Counted from the stretch's first letter, positions 23,091-32,505 are shown. The stretch: 35,140 bases of DNA from Eubacteriaceae bacterium (GCA_910574895.1 CAJTDQ010000013.1:1-35140); one strand, 5' to 3'. Notes: generated by a model from the letters alone, not told the origin. Numbers and translations are program-made.

Positions 23091-24785
23091 ATGTACAAGG
23101 GAATTGCCGGTTCTGAGGGAATCGGAATTGGAAATGTCGTTATAATTGAAGAACATCAAATTAATATTGAAACAAAAACAGTTACAGATACTGGGGAAGA
23201 AATAAAAAAACTGCAGTCTGCTATTGAGAAGTTTGTGATCGCAACAAATGAAATGGCCGAAAAAATGGAAGAAACAGTTGGCAGAAAAGATGCGGACATT
23301 TTAAGAGGCCATATTCAGATGCTGCAGGATCCTATGATTGAGGAACAGATATCTGCATTAATTGTGGCTGAAAAGGTGACAGCAGAAATGGCAATGGATC
23401 AGGTATTAGAACAGACAGCAGAAATGTTTTCACAGATACCGGACGAGTTGCTGCAGCAAAGAGCTACAGATTTTAGAGACATAAAAATAAGAATGATTAA
23501 ACTGTTACAGGGAGTAAAGGATGTTGATATCTCACAAGTGCCGGCAGATACGGTTTTAGTAGCAAGGGATTTAACACCATCTATGACAGCGGGAATTAAT
23601 CCTGATAGTATTGTAGGTATTTTGACAGAAACAGGGGGGAAAACATCCCATTCAGCCATTCTTGCCAGAGCGATGGAGATTCCGGCGGTTCTCAGTATTC
23701 CAGAAATATGCAGTATAGTTAAAAATGGTGATAAAGTAGTTTTAGACGGGGCAAGTGGAGAAGCGATGGTAAATCCTGATAACACGGTTATAAAGCAGTT
23801 TGAAGAAAAGTTAAGTGCTTATCAGAAAGAAAAAGAACTGCTGGCTGAATATGCCGGAAAACCTTCAGTAACAAAAGATGGGACAAAGGTAGAACTGGTA
23901 TGTAATATCGGGAAACCGGAAGAGGCAAAAAAAGCAGCAGAGTGTGATGGTGAAGGCATTGGACTGTTCCGAACAGAATTTTTGTTTATGGATAGGGACA
24001 GCATTCCTACCGAGGAGGAGCAGTTTGAGGCTTATAAAACAGTTGCCGAATCAATGAAAGGGAAACCTGTTATTATCAGAACACTTGATATTGGAGGAGA
24101 TAAGGCGATTCCTTATTTAGGACTAAAAGAAGAGGAGAATCCGTTTCTTGGTTTCAGAGCGATTCGCTTTTGTCTGCAGAGAGAAGATATTTATAAAATT
24201 CAGTTGAGAGCTTTAATCAGAGCCAGTGCCTTTGGGAAAATTAAAATTATGGTGCCGTTAGTTACTTGTGTAGATGAATTGCGCAGAGTGAAAGAAATGG
24301 CTGCTGAAATTATGCAGGATTTAGATCATGAGGGGATTACTTACAACAAAAATCTTGAGATTGGTGTTATGATGGAAACATCAGCAGCATGTATGATAGC
24401 AGATATTTTAGCAAAAGAGGCAGCATTTTTCAGTATCGGTACCAATGATCTGACAGGATATACTATGGCAGTTGACAGGGGAAATGCAAAAGTTGCATAC
24501 CTTTATTCAACATATCAGCCAGCCGTTTTAAGATCCATAAAGAGAATCATTGAATGTGGAAAAAGAGAAGGTATTATGGTAGGTATGTGTGGTGAAGCAG
24601 CGGCAGACCCAAAACTAATACCATTGCTGCTGGCTTTTGGGCTTGATGAATTCAGTGTTAGTGCTACCAGTGTATTAAAGACCAGAAAAATAATATCAGG
24701 TTGTGATGTCAGCGAATGTCAGGAATTGGCTGATAAGGTGATGAAATGCACAACGGAAGAAGAGATTTTAAATATTTTAAAATAG
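23091..24785 (+). CDS. ptsI: PTS enzyme I (phosphoenolpyruvate-protein phosphotransferase)
   Basis: This 564-residue enzyme takes phosphate from PEP and passes it to HPr. The phospho-His is His187 in GGKTSHSAILARAM. PEP-binding motifs of the C-terminal barrel are LFRTEFLFMDR, IIRTLDIGGDKAIPYL and GMCGEAAADP with Cys500. SD AAGAGG (23077-23082) is 8 bases before ATG 23091, so I prefer this to ATG 23085. It is co-transcribed with HPr, and both are separate from any sugar permease, the usual arrangement for the general PTS proteins. Confidence 0.96.
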   Translation: MYKGIAGSEGIGIGNVVIIEEHQINIETKTVTDTGEEIKKLQSAIEKFVIATNEMAEKMEETVGRKDADILRGHIQMLQDPMIEEQISALIVAEKVTAEMAMDQVLEQTAEMFSQIPDELLQQRATDFRDIKIRMIKLLQGVKDVDISQVPADTVLVARDLTPSMTAGINPDSIVGILTETGGKTSHSAILARAMEIPAVLSIPEICSIVKNGDKVVLDGASGEAMVNPDNTVIKQFEEKLSAYQKEKELLAEYAGKPSVTKDGTKVELVCNIGKPEEAKKAAECDGEGIGLFRTEFLFMDRDSIPTEEEQFEAYKTVAESMKGKPVIIRTLDIGGDKAIPYLGLKEEENPFLGFRAIRFCLQREDIYKIQLRALIRASAFGKIKIMVPLVTCVDELRRVKEMAAEIMQDLDHEGITYNKNLEIGVMMETSAACMIADILAKEAAFFSIGTNDLTGYTMAVDRGNAKVAYLYSTYQPAVLRSIKRIIECGKREGIMVGMCGEAAADPKLIPLLLAFGLDEFSVSATSVLKTRKIISGCDVSECQELADKVMKCTTEEEILNILK

Positions 24786-24812
24786 AACAGCATCAGAGTA
24801 TCGGAGGAAAAA

Positions 24813-25643
24813 ATGGATATTGAACTTATAGCAACAGATGTAGATGGAACCTTAGTAGCAGACAATCATTTGACGATACCAGAGGAAAATGTTCAGGCAT
24901 TTGAAAAGGCGAAGAAAGAGGGCATTATTACAGTTATAAGCACAGGAAGACCATTTTCTTTAGCAATAAAAGAGAACGATACGTTAAAAGGTGTAGATTA
25001 CATGATTGTATCTAATGGAGCAGTTGTTGTTGACATGAGAACCCAAAAAGTTATCAATAGCTGCTGCATTCCTTATGAATCAGTAAAAAGAATTGTAGAA
25101 ATATTTGAAAAATATCCACTTGTATATGAGATTTACGCAGATTGTAAAGGATTTATTACTCAGTATACGTATGATCATTATCTTGACGGGGAATTGCCTG
25201 TTGAGTTTATGAGAGAGTATAGAAAATTAATGATAGTATGTGATAGTCCTTGGGATGTGGTTAGAAAATATGATATTGAGAAGATGAATATTGATTATAT
25301 GCCGGAAGAATGTATTGCATCGTTAAAAGAAGAATTGAGCCATATACCTGATCTGGTTTATTCTGCAGGATTTGAGGGTAATTTGGAGATTACTGCAAAA
25401 GGAGCGGATAAGGGAAGAGCTTTGAAATGGTTATGTGATAGTCTTGGTGTTTCTCAGAAAAATGTTATGGCATTCGGTGATTCGGGAAATGACATTACAA
25501 TGCTGAAAACAGCAGGATGTTCCTATGCGATGTCATCCGGAAGTGAACTGGCAAAGGAAGCAGCGAAGTTTGTTACAAAGCATGGAAATAATGAAGGCGG
25601 AGTCGGTGAAATAATAATAGAATATTTAGAGAAGTGCAGATAA
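24813..25643 (+). CDS. Cof-type HAD-IIB family hydrolase
   Basis: This 276-residue haloacid-dehalogenase phosphatase has motif I IATDVDGTLVADN (nucleophile Asp8 region), motif II VISTGRPFSLA and motif III/IV near the C-terminus, VMAFGDSGNDITMLKTAG. The C2B cap between them is typical of sugar-phosphate or flavin-phosphate phosphatases, and the substrate is not predictable. It follows ptsI by 27 bases with a GGAGG SD and probably shares its transcript, suggesting sugar phosphate turnover. Confidence 0.92.
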   Translation: MDIELIATDVDGTLVADNHLTIPEENVQAFEKAKKEGIITVISTGRPFSLAIKENDTLKGVDYMIVSNGAVVVDMRTQKVINSCCIPYESVKRIVEIFEKYPLVYEIYADCKGFITQYTYDHYLDGELPVEFMREYRKLMIVCDSPWDVVRKYDIEKMNIDYMPEECIASLKEELSHIPDLVYSAGFEGNLEITAKGADKGRALKWLCDSLGVSQKNVMAFGDSGNDITMLKTAGCSYAMSSGSELAKEAAKFVTKHGNNEGGVGEIIIEYLEKCR

Positions 25644-25743
25644 ATAAAATATAAAATTGGGAAATTTATTTACATGCAATATTTTCCTAAATTCTTTCGT
25701 TTCATATATATAATAATACAGATATATGAAGTCAGGAGGAGTT

Positions 25744-27603
25744 ATGAGAAAAATATTTAAAAGAACAAGTTTATTGTTAGTGGTTTTCATTTTTATTTTG
25801 GCAATTTCGGTAACTGCAATGGGAGCAGAGAAAAAGAAAGTAATTGAAGGAACTTGTGGGAAAGAAGCAACGTGGAAATACAATAAAGAATTGAAAACTC
25901 TTACTATCGAAGGAAGAGGCACGATATCAGGAGATGAAGAGTGGTGGTATCTGGATATTGAGGAAGTAAAAATTAAAGACGGAATTAAAAAAATAGGAGC
26001 ATATGCTTTTAGTGAAATGGAGCAGGTAAAAATGGTTACCATTCCTGATTCCGTAAAAGTTATTGGAAACGGGGCATTCAATGAAAGCAGCATTACTCGT
26101 GTTACCATTGGAAAAAATGTAAAAAAGATAGGCCAATCTGTATTTGCATATTGTAATAAATTAAAGGAAGTAAACTGGTCAGCTAAAACAATACCTGATG
26201 ACACCTTTTATCATTGTGGAAAGTTAATGCGTTTGAGATTGAAAGGAAATATAAAAAAGATTGGTTCATATGCATTGAGCAAGACAGCTATTAAAACATT
26301 TACTATGCCAAATAGTGTAAAAAGTATTGGCGAAGGTATTTTTGCCGGTAATACAAAAATGGAAAAGGTAAAATTGTCATCACAAATTATCCTAATACCT
26401 AGAAACACATTTCGCAATACACCAAAATTAAAAAGAATTGTTATGAAGGAAGGTATAATTACAATTGGTTCAAATGCCTTTTATGGATGCGGCGTTGAAC
26501 AGATGGTAATTCCCAAAAGTGTTACAGATATAAAGAAAAAAGCTTTTTCTAATGCAAAAAATCTCAAAGAAATAAAATTGTCAGATGAAATGAAAAGTAT
26601 TAAAGAGAAAACATTTGAAAAGTGCATCAATTTAAAATTTATAACGTTTGGTAAAAAAATTGCGGTTATTGGCGAAGAGGCATTTGAAAACTGCAAGTCT
26701 TTATCTATGATAACCATTCCGGGGTCTGTAAAAAGGATTGAATATGAGGCTTTTAAAAATACAGGATGTGAAAAAGTTATTATAGCAGAAGGAGTAAAAA
26801 GCATTGATTATTGGGCATTTGCAAAGTGTAAAAAGCTAAAGGAAATTAATATTAGCAGCAGCGTAACTACGTTGCAGGCAAATGCACTGGCAAATTGTCC
26901 GCGGTTATCTCAAGTTACAGTAAGTAACAGTAATCCAAAATATATGGCAATCGATAATTGTCTGATAGAAAAAGCAACTTCAACATTACTTGTTGTTCCG
27001 GGAGCAAAATCAGGAATATTCTCGCTTCCGGCACAAATTGAAAGAATTTCTCCGGAGGCATGGAAAGGATGCACAAAAATTACAGGATTTAGTGCAGGGA
27101 ACAATGCAAGATTTAAAGTAATAGATGGATTTCTGTGTGATGCAACAGGTACAGTTCTGTTAGCATCTCCACAGGGAAAGACAGGAGTTATTAATATTCC
27201 AAAAGGAATTACAAAAATTGGAGAGTCTGCATTTCAGTCATCTAAAGCAACCTACATAAATATACCAGGTACGGTAACAATCTTAGAAACAAGTGCCTTT
27301 GAATATTGTAACAATATTACAGAGATAACCATTCCGGGTTCTGTATATCAAATATCCGGCGCAAGTTTTTGGGGGTGTAAAAATTTAAAACGGGTAACAA
27401 TAAGCAGTGGTGTAAGCAAAATCTGGAGAAACGCATTTTGTGGCTGTAAAAAGTTAAAAAGAGTGGAACTTCCAAATTCGTTAACACTCATACACAAAAC
27501 TGCATTTTCTGAATGTGGGTATCGGTTGAAACTGTATTGTAAGAAAAATTCATTGGCAATGGCATTTGCAACAAAAAATGATTTTGAGTACCGAATAATA
27601 TAA
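25744..27603 (+). CDS. Secreted BspA-like leucine-rich repeat protein
   Basis: This 619-residue protein has a signal peptide (MRKIFKRTSLLLVVF... ending about AMGA, residue 28). A short N-terminal region, about 35-75, contains TWKYNKELKTLTIEGRG. Many LRR_5 (Treponema pallidum/BspA-type) repeats then run to the C-terminus, with recurring units such as ITIPGSVKRIEYEAFKNT and INIPKGITKIGESAFQSS. There is no LPXTG, Fn3 or membrane anchor, so it is probably released or held by other contacts. AGGAGGAGTT precedes ATG 25744, and a TATAAT at 25709-25714 could be its -10. Members of the family bind host or microbial surfaces. The ligand here is unknown. Confidence 0.87.
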   Translation: MRKIFKRTSLLLVVFIFILAISVTAMGAEKKKVIEGTCGKEATWKYNKELKTLTIEGRGTISGDEEWWYLDIEEVKIKDGIKKIGAYAFSEMEQVKMVTIPDSVKVIGNGAFNESSITRVTIGKNVKKIGQSVFAYCNKLKEVNWSAKTIPDDTFYHCGKLMRLRLKGNIKKIGSYALSKTAIKTFTMPNSVKSIGEGIFAGNTKMEKVKLSSQIILIPRNTFRNTPKLKRIVMKEGIITIGSNAFYGCGVEQMVIPKSVTDIKKKAFSNAKNLKEIKLSDEMKSIKEKTFEKCINLKFITFGKKIAVIGEEAFENCKSLSMITIPGSVKRIEYEAFKNTGCEKVIIAEGVKSIDYWAFAKCKKLKEINISSSVTTLQANALANCPRLSQVTVSNSNPKYMAIDNCLIEKATSTLLVVPGAKSGIFSLPAQIERISPEAWKGCTKITGFSAGNNARFKVIDGFLCDATGTVLLASPQGKTGVINIPKGITKIGESAFQSSKATYINIPGTVTILETSAFEYCNNITEITIPGSVYQISGASFWGCKNLKRVTISSGVSKIWRNAFCGCKKLKRVELPNSLTLIHKTAFSECGYRLKLYCKKNSLAMAFATKNDFEYRII

Positions 27604-27615
27604 GAAATAAATAAT

Positions 27616-27644
27616 TTGACAAAAACAGTATAAAATAATAGAAT
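27616..27644 (+). promoter_or_regulatory. Promoter of the metG T-box transcript
   Basis: TTGACA (27616-27621), a 17-base spacer and TAGAAT (27639-27644) form a strong vegetative promoter. The predicted transcript start, near 27651, falls right at the beginning of the T-box leader. Confidence 0.8.
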
Positions 27645-27650
27645 TAGTGG

Positions 27651-27905
27651 CATAGGTAAACGCATTGAAAGGAAGAGTAAACTGAAGCGAAACTTAAAAG
27701 AGAGCCTGATTGGGTGAAAGCAGGCAGCGGAGTGACAGTTGAAGATGGCCCTGGAGCGGTGGTAATGAGTGTAGAGATTCATCACATAAGTTATCGACGG
27801 GAACACCCGTTATAGTGTCAATGAGGTCTGGGATATCTCAGATAAAGTAAAGTGGTACCACGAAGTTTTTATGCTCTCGTCTTTGCAAAAAGACGGGAGC
27901 TTTCT
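27651..27905 (+). ncRNA. T-box leader (Met) controlling metG
   Basis: The leader has the stem I hallmarks AGAGAG and GGGTGAAAGC (27701-27722), a probable specifier ATG at 27745-27747 in the GAAGATGG context, the T-box core AAAGTGGTACCACG around 27849-27862, and a terminator. Uncharged tRNA-Met should pair at specifier and T-box and favour the antiterminator. Together with MetRS downstream this fits methionyl-tRNA sensing. Boundaries are approximate. Confidence 0.9.
27873..27905 (+). terminator. T-box terminator
   Basis: GCTCTCGTCTTT (27873-27884) pairs with AAAGACGGGAGC (27889-27900) over 12 base pairs with one G-T pair, then TTTCT. This is the regulated terminator ahead of metG. Confidence 0.88.
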
Positions 27906-27929
27906 ATATTATAAAAAAGGAGAACAAAA

Positions 27930-29876
27930 ATGAGTAAAACATATTATTTAACAACAGCAATTGCTTACACATCAGGAAAGCCGCATATTGGAAATACTTA
28001 TGAGGCTATTCTTGCGGACAGTATTGTACGTTTTAAAAGACAGCAGGGATATGATGTGAGATTTCAGACAGGAACAGATGAACATGGACAGAAAATCGAG
28101 TTAAAGGCAGCAGAGGCCGGCATTACTCCAAAAGAATATGTTGATAATGTGGCAGGAGTCATCAAAGAGATATGGGATGCAATGAACACATCATATGATA
28201 AGTTTATCAGAACTACGGATGCGGACCATGAAGCACAGGTTCAGAAGATTTTTAAGAAATTATATGATCAGGGAGATATTTATAAAGGGCATTATGAAGG
28301 AATGTACTGTACACCATGTGAATCATTTTTTACAGAGTCACAGTTAGTAGATGGAAAATGTCCGGATTGCGGAAGAGAATGTACACCGGCACAGGAAGAA
28401 GCATACTTTTTCAGAATGAGTAAGTATGCAGACAGATTGATAGAACATATCAATACCCATCCTGAATTTATTCAGCCGGAGTCCAGAAAGAATGAGATGA
28501 TGAATAATTTCCTTCTTCCGGGATTGCAGGATTTATGTGTTTCCAGAACATCATTTAAGTGGGGCGTTCCCGTAGACTTTGACCCAAACCATGTTGTTTA
28601 TGTATGGATTGATGCTCTGTCAAACTATATTACAGGACTGGGATTTGATTTGGATGGAAACAGCAATCCGATGTTTGAAAAATATTGGCCGGCAGACCTA
28701 CATTTAATAGGAAAAGATATTTTGAGATTCCACACAATTTACTGGCCGATTATGTTGATGGCTCTTGATATTCCACTTCCGAAACAGATATTTGGCCATC
28801 CTTGGTTATTACAGGGGGATGGTAAGATGAGCAAATCCAAAGGAAACGTAATCTATGCTGATGATTTAGCGGGACTGTTTGGAGTGGATGCAGTAAGATA
28901 TTTTGTTCTTCATGAGATGCCATTTGAAAATGATGGAACAATTACATGGGAGCTGATGGTCGAAAGAATGAATTCAGACCTTGCCAATACTCTTGGAAAT
29001 CTTGTGAACAGAACAATTTCTATGTCAAATAAATATTTTGGCGGTGTTGTTGCAGACAAGGGTGTTGTGGAAGATGTGGATGCAGACTTTAAGAAGGTAA
29101 TTTTAGAAGCACCAGTGAAGGCAGCAGAGAAAATGGATAAACTGCGTGTGGCTGATGCAATGACAGAAATTTTTGCATTGTTTAAGAGATGTAATAAGTA
29201 TATTGATGAAACAATGCCTTGGGCATTGGCAAAAGAAGAGGATAAGCAGGACAGACTTGCGACAGTTCTTTATAATCTAATTGAAGGAATTAATATTGGA
29301 GCAAGCCTTCTTGAACCGTTTATGCCGGAGACTTCTAAGAAAGTATTAGAGCAGATCAATGGTACAGCAAGAGCGTTTGATGATATGATGGAATTTGGAA
29401 AATATCTGTCAGGAAACAAGGTGACAGAAAAGCCTGAAATCTTATTTGCCAGAATGGATGTAAAGGAAGTAATGGAGAAGGTAGCAGAAATCGAGGCAGC
29501 ACAGAAGGCAGAAGCAGAAGGTGAGAAATATCCGGAAGTAGAGAAGAAACCTGAGATTTCTATTGACGATTTTGATAAGGTGCAGATTCAGGTAGGTGAA
29601 GTAATTAAATGCGAGCCGGTACCAAAAGCAAAGAAACTTTTAGTTTCACAGATAAAGATTGGTGCTGAAACAAGACAGATTGTGTCCGGTATAGCAAAGT
29701 ACTATAAACCGGAAGAGATGGTTGGAAAGAAAGTGGCAGTTATTACAAATCTGAAACCGTGCAAACTTTGCGGTGTGGAATCACAGGGAATGATTCTTGC
29801 TGCAGGAGATGATGAAGGGAATTTATCCGTTGTAACAGTGGATAAAGATATTGTCGCAGGAAGTGAAATCTGCTAA
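27930..29876 (+). CDS. metG: Methionyl-tRNA synthetase
   Basis: This 648-residue class I synthetase attaches methionine to tRNA-Met. The HIGH-type motif is PHIGN (18-22) and KMSKS is at 299-303. One zinc knuckle is formed by Cys127, Cys130, Cys144 and Cys147. The Met-specific anticodon-binding helical domain follows, and a C-terminal OB-fold tRNA-binding (EMAP-II-like) domain covers about 545-648, with VQIQVGEVIKCEPVPKAKKL and LKPCKLCGVESQGM. AAAAGGAG before the ATG is good. It is regulated by the upstream T-box. The order metG-tatD-rsmA continues downstream. Confidence 0.97.
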   Translation: MSKTYYLTTAIAYTSGKPHIGNTYEAILADSIVRFKRQQGYDVRFQTGTDEHGQKIELKAAEAGITPKEYVDNVAGVIKEIWDAMNTSYDKFIRTTDADHEAQVQKIFKKLYDQGDIYKGHYEGMYCTPCESFFTESQLVDGKCPDCGRECTPAQEEAYFFRMSKYADRLIEHINTHPEFIQPESRKNEMMNNFLLPGLQDLCVSRTSFKWGVPVDFDPNHVVYVWIDALSNYITGLGFDLDGNSNPMFEKYWPADLHLIGKDILRFHTIYWPIMLMALDIPLPKQIFGHPWLLQGDGKMSKSKGNVIYADDLAGLFGVDAVRYFVLHEMPFENDGTITWELMVERMNSDLANTLGNLVNRTISMSNKYFGGVVADKGVVEDVDADFKKVILEAPVKAAEKMDKLRVADAMTEIFALFKRCNKYIDETMPWALAKEEDKQDRLATVLYNLIEGINIGASLLEPFMPETSKKVLEQINGTARAFDDMMEFGKYLSGNKVTEKPEILFARMDVKEVMEKVAEIEAAQKAEAEGEKYPEVEKKPEISIDDFDKVQIQVGEVIKCEPVPKAKKLLVSQIKIGAETRQIVSGIAKYYKPEEMVGKKVAVITNLKPCKLCGVESQGMILAAGDDEGNLSVVTVDKDIVAGSEIC

Positions 29877-29939
29877 TTTTTCAGAGCCGGATGAAAGGTT
29901 TCAAACATTTTTGAACGAATAAATGAAAGGAAAAGCAAA

Positions 29940-30716
29940 ATGATTTTTGATACACATGCTCATTATGATGATGAGGCTTTTGATGAAGATAGAGAACAAT
30001 TGTTAGAGCGGATGCGTAACAGAGGCGTCGAGTACATTGTAAATGTTGGCGCATCTATGGCTTCCTGTAAAAGTACAATAGGTCTGATACGCAGATTTCC
30101 GTATGTGTATGGAGCGCTTGGAATACATCCGGATGAGATTGCAGAGCTGACAGAGGAAGATTATCAGTGGCTGGGAAAAAGTATTTACAAGCCTAAAATT
30201 GTGGCTGTCGGAGAAATCGGACTGGATTATCATTGGAATGATAATAAGGAACAGCAGATTAAAGCGTTTGAGAGACAGATGGATATTGCCAGAGAGGCAG
30301 AACTTCCGATAATTGTTCACAGCAGAGATGCGGCACAGGACACATACGAGGTAATGAAATCAAATCATGCCCATGAAATCGGCGGTGTGGTTCATTGCTT
30401 TTCCTATGCAAAAGAGATGGCGGAAAAGTTTCTGGATATGGGATTTTATCTGGGAATTGGTGGAGTGGTAACCTTTAGTAATGCGAAGAAACTTCGTGAG
30501 GTTGTGGAATATATGCCGATGGAACAGATGGTAATAGAGACAGATTGCCCATATCTTGCTCCGGTTCCAAATAGAGGGAAGAGAAATGATTCATTTAATC
30601 TTCCGTATGTGGTAAATAAGATTGCGGAAATTAAGGGGATTCGTCCGGATGAAGTAATTGACATTACCAGTGCAAATGCAAAGAAACTGTATGGCATTGG
30701 ACAAAACCAGATATAA
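29940..30716 (+). CDS. TatD family metal-dependent hydrolase/DNase
   Basis: This 258-residue amidohydrolase-fold protein has the metal-binding start FDTHAHYDDEAFDEDR, the internal GEIGLDYHWN, PIIVHSRDA and the C-terminal IETDCPYLAPVPNRGKRN. Members act as 3'-5' DNA exonucleases or other phosphodiesterases; the exact role here is not evident. SD AAAGGAA precedes the ATG. It lies directly before rsmA with a 16-base gap. In Bacillus, yabE and rnmV lie between these two genes; neither is here. Confidence 0.93.
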   Translation: MIFDTHAHYDDEAFDEDREQLLERMRNRGVEYIVNVGASMASCKSTIGLIRRFPYVYGALGIHPDEIAELTEEDYQWLGKSIYKPKIVAVGEIGLDYHWNDNKEQQIKAFERQMDIAREAELPIIVHSRDAAQDTYEVMKSNHAHEIGGVVHCFSYAKEMAEKFLDMGFYLGIGGVVTFSNAKKLREVVEYMPMEQMVIETDCPYLAPVPNRGKRNDSFNLPYVVNKIAEIKGIRPDEVIDITSANAKKLYGIGQNQI

Positions 30717-30732
30717 GTTATGAGGTAAATAT

Positions 30733-31596
30733 ATGGCATATTTAGGTTCGCCCAGTGCGACGAAAGAAGTAATAAATAAATATAGTTTTGCATTTCAGAA
30801 GAAATTTGGACAGAATTTTTTAATAGATTCCAACATTCTTGAGAATATTGTCGAGGCGGCCGAGATAACAAAAGATGACTTTGTGCTTGAGATTGGTCCG
30901 GGAATCGGTACGATGACCCAGTATCTGTGTGAAGCAGCAAGACAGGTAACAGCTGTGGAGATAGACAAGATGTTGATACCGATTTTAGAGGATACGCTGT
31001 CAGAGTATGATAATGTGGAAGTAATCAATCAGGATGTGTTGAAGGTTGACATAAAATCTTTGACGAATGAGAAAAATGTCGGTAGACCGATAAAGGTGGT
31101 TGCAAATCTTCCATATTATATAACTACACCGATTATTATGGGATTATTTGAAAGTGGTGTACCAATTGACAGCATTACGATAATGGTGCAGAAGGAAGTG
31201 GCGGAACGAATGCAGACCGGGCCGGGCTCTAAGGAGTATGGCGCATTATCACTGGCAGTACAGTATTACGCAGATGCAAAGGTAATGCTAAATGTATCCG
31301 CATCGTGTTTTATGCCAAGGCCAAATGTAGATTCAGCAGTGATAAAGCTGACGCGCCATAAAGAACCTGTGGTAGAAGTGAAAGATGAGAAGCTGATGTT
31401 TCGGGTCATTCGGGCAAGTTTCAATCAACGAAGAAAAACGCTGGTAAATGGTTTGAAGAATTCTGCAGAACTGGACTTTTCGAAAGAAGAGATTGTTTCT
31501 GCCATTCATCATATAGGAAAAGAAGAGAGTATACGGGGAGAGAAACTTACATTAGAGGAGTTTGCTAAACTTAGTAATTATCTATATAGAGGTTAA
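30733..31596 (+). CDS. rsmA: 16S rRNA dimethyladenosine transferase (KsgA)
   Basis: This 287-residue SAM-dependent enzyme dimethylates two adjacent adenines (A1518/A1519) at the 3' end of 16S rRNA. Features are KKFGQNFLIDSNIL, the SAM loop LEIGPGIGTMTQYL, the catalytic motif NLPYYI at 125-130, and FMPRPNVDSAVI followed by the C-terminal helical domain. SD TGAGG precedes the ATG. It ends at a strong terminator, closing the metG-tatD-rsmA unit. Confidence 0.97.
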   Translation: MAYLGSPSATKEVINKYSFAFQKKFGQNFLIDSNILENIVEAAEITKDDFVLEIGPGIGTMTQYLCEAARQVTAVEIDKMLIPILEDTLSEYDNVEVINQDVLKVDIKSLTNEKNVGRPIKVVANLPYYITTPIIMGLFESGVPIDSITIMVQKEVAERMQTGPGSKEYGALSLAVQYYADAKVMLNVSASCFMPRPNVDSAVIKLTRHKEPVVEVKDEKLMFRVIRASFNQRRKTLVNGLKNSAELDFSKEEIVSAIHHIGKEESIRGEKLTLEEFAKLSNYLYRG

Positions 31597-31622
31597 AGAA
31601 GCAGTTACGGCTGCTTCTTTTT
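31596..31622 (+). terminator. Intrinsic terminator after rsmA
   Basis: AAGAAGCAG (31596-31604) pairs with CTGCTTCTT (31611-31619) around a 6-base loop, with a T run to 31622. The first base is the last base of the rsmA stop codon. Confidence 0.9.
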
Positions 31623-31660
31623 CTATGAATGAACGATTACATTTTTTTTCAATTAGAGCA

Positions 31661-31666
31661 TATAAT
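31661..31666 (+). promoter_or_regulatory. -10 element of the cwlD promoter
   Basis: There is a perfect TATAAT at 31661-31666. A weak -35 (TTACAT, 31637-31642) lies 18 bases upstream. The predicted start is near 31673, giving a leader of only about 19 bases before TTG 31692. Confidence 0.45.
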
Positions 31667-31691
31667 ATAGAAAAAATACTGGGTTTATATC

Positions 31692-32435
31692 TTGGAAAAT
31701 TTATTAATCGCATTGAAAAAAGCAAAGAAACTTGAAATATTTATGTCGGTTGTACTCTTAATAGCAGTTACTTCAATTGCCTGCAATATGGATAAAGTAA
31801 TCGAGACAGAAAATGAAAGTAAAACAGCACAAGCAAAAAAAACAAATGGAAAAGTCGTGGTAATCGATCCAGGGCATGGAGGCGCAGATCCTGGGAAGGT
31901 AGGAATTAATGGAGCAAAAGAGAAAGATGTAAATCTGGCAATTGCAAAGGTACTGCGGACAGTTCTGGAAGATAAAGGTTTTGAAGTAGCTATGACCAGA
32001 ACAGAAGATAAAGTGTTGGGTAACAGCAGTAAATTTTCAAAAATAGGAGATTTAAATGAAAGATGTGAGATAATTAATAATATGTATACAAAGAATAATG
32101 AATGCATCATGATTAGTTTACACCAAAACAGTTTTACACAGGAAAGTGTTCATGGCGCACAAACCTTTTATTATCAACGGTCGGAAAAAAGTAAGTCTTT
32201 AGGAGAAGCAGTTCAACAGGAATTAAACAAAGAAGTGAACAAGGAAAAAGAAAAAAAGGCAAAACCCAACGATAGTTATTACATATTGATAAATTCAAAA
32301 TGTCCAGGAATCATTGTGGAATGTGGATTTTTAAGTAATTTTACCGAAGCCGGAAAACTGGTTGATGAAAGTTATCAAATGCAGCTGGCCGAAATATTAT
32401 GCAGTGGAATTATGAATTATTTCGACATAAAATAA
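31692..32435 (+). CDS. cwlD: N-acetylmuramoyl-L-alanine amidase, CwlD-like
   Basis: This 247-residue protein has an N-terminal membrane helix (about 16-32) and an Amidase_3 zinc domain. DPGHGGADPGK holds the first His, the Glu lies in AKEKDVNLAIA, the second His is in SLHQNSF, and the catalytic Glu is in VECGFLSN. CwlD removes peptide side chains so that muramic delta-lactam can form in spore cortex, which fits spmA/spmB in the window. A vegetative amidase cannot be excluded. The start is uncertain: TTG 31692 has no convincing SD, and the alternative ATG 31743 also lacks one and would begin inside the membrane helix. Confidence 0.82.
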   Translation: MENLLIALKKAKKLEIFMSVVLLIAVTSIACNMDKVIETENESKTAQAKKTNGKVVVIDPGHGGADPGKVGINGAKEKDVNLAIAKVLRTVLEDKGFEVAMTRTEDKVLGNSSKFSKIGDLNERCEIINNMYTKNNECIMISLHQNSFTQESVHGAQTFYYQRSEKSKSLGEAVQQELNKEVNKEKEKKAKPNDSYYILINSKCPGIIVECGFLSNFTEAGKLVDESYQMQLAEILCSGIMNYFDIK

Positions 32436-32476
32436 GTAAAACAGCTGTAAGACTACAAAGTTAGTCGTGTGGAAAG

Positions 32477-32505
32477 TTGTATTTTAAAAGTACATATGAT
32501 AAAAT
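32477..32505 (+). promoter_or_regulatory. Promoter of the tsaC-phosphatase-upp unit
   Basis: TTGTAT (32477-32482), a 17-base spacer and TAAAAT (32500-32505) lie about 30 bases before the tsaC start. Confidence 0.55.

Noticed and set aside
25626-26204. 192-codon open frame on the minus strand opposite the LRR gene
   Set aside because: It is antisense to a well-supported repeat protein with a strong ribosome binding site and shows no recognisable domain.
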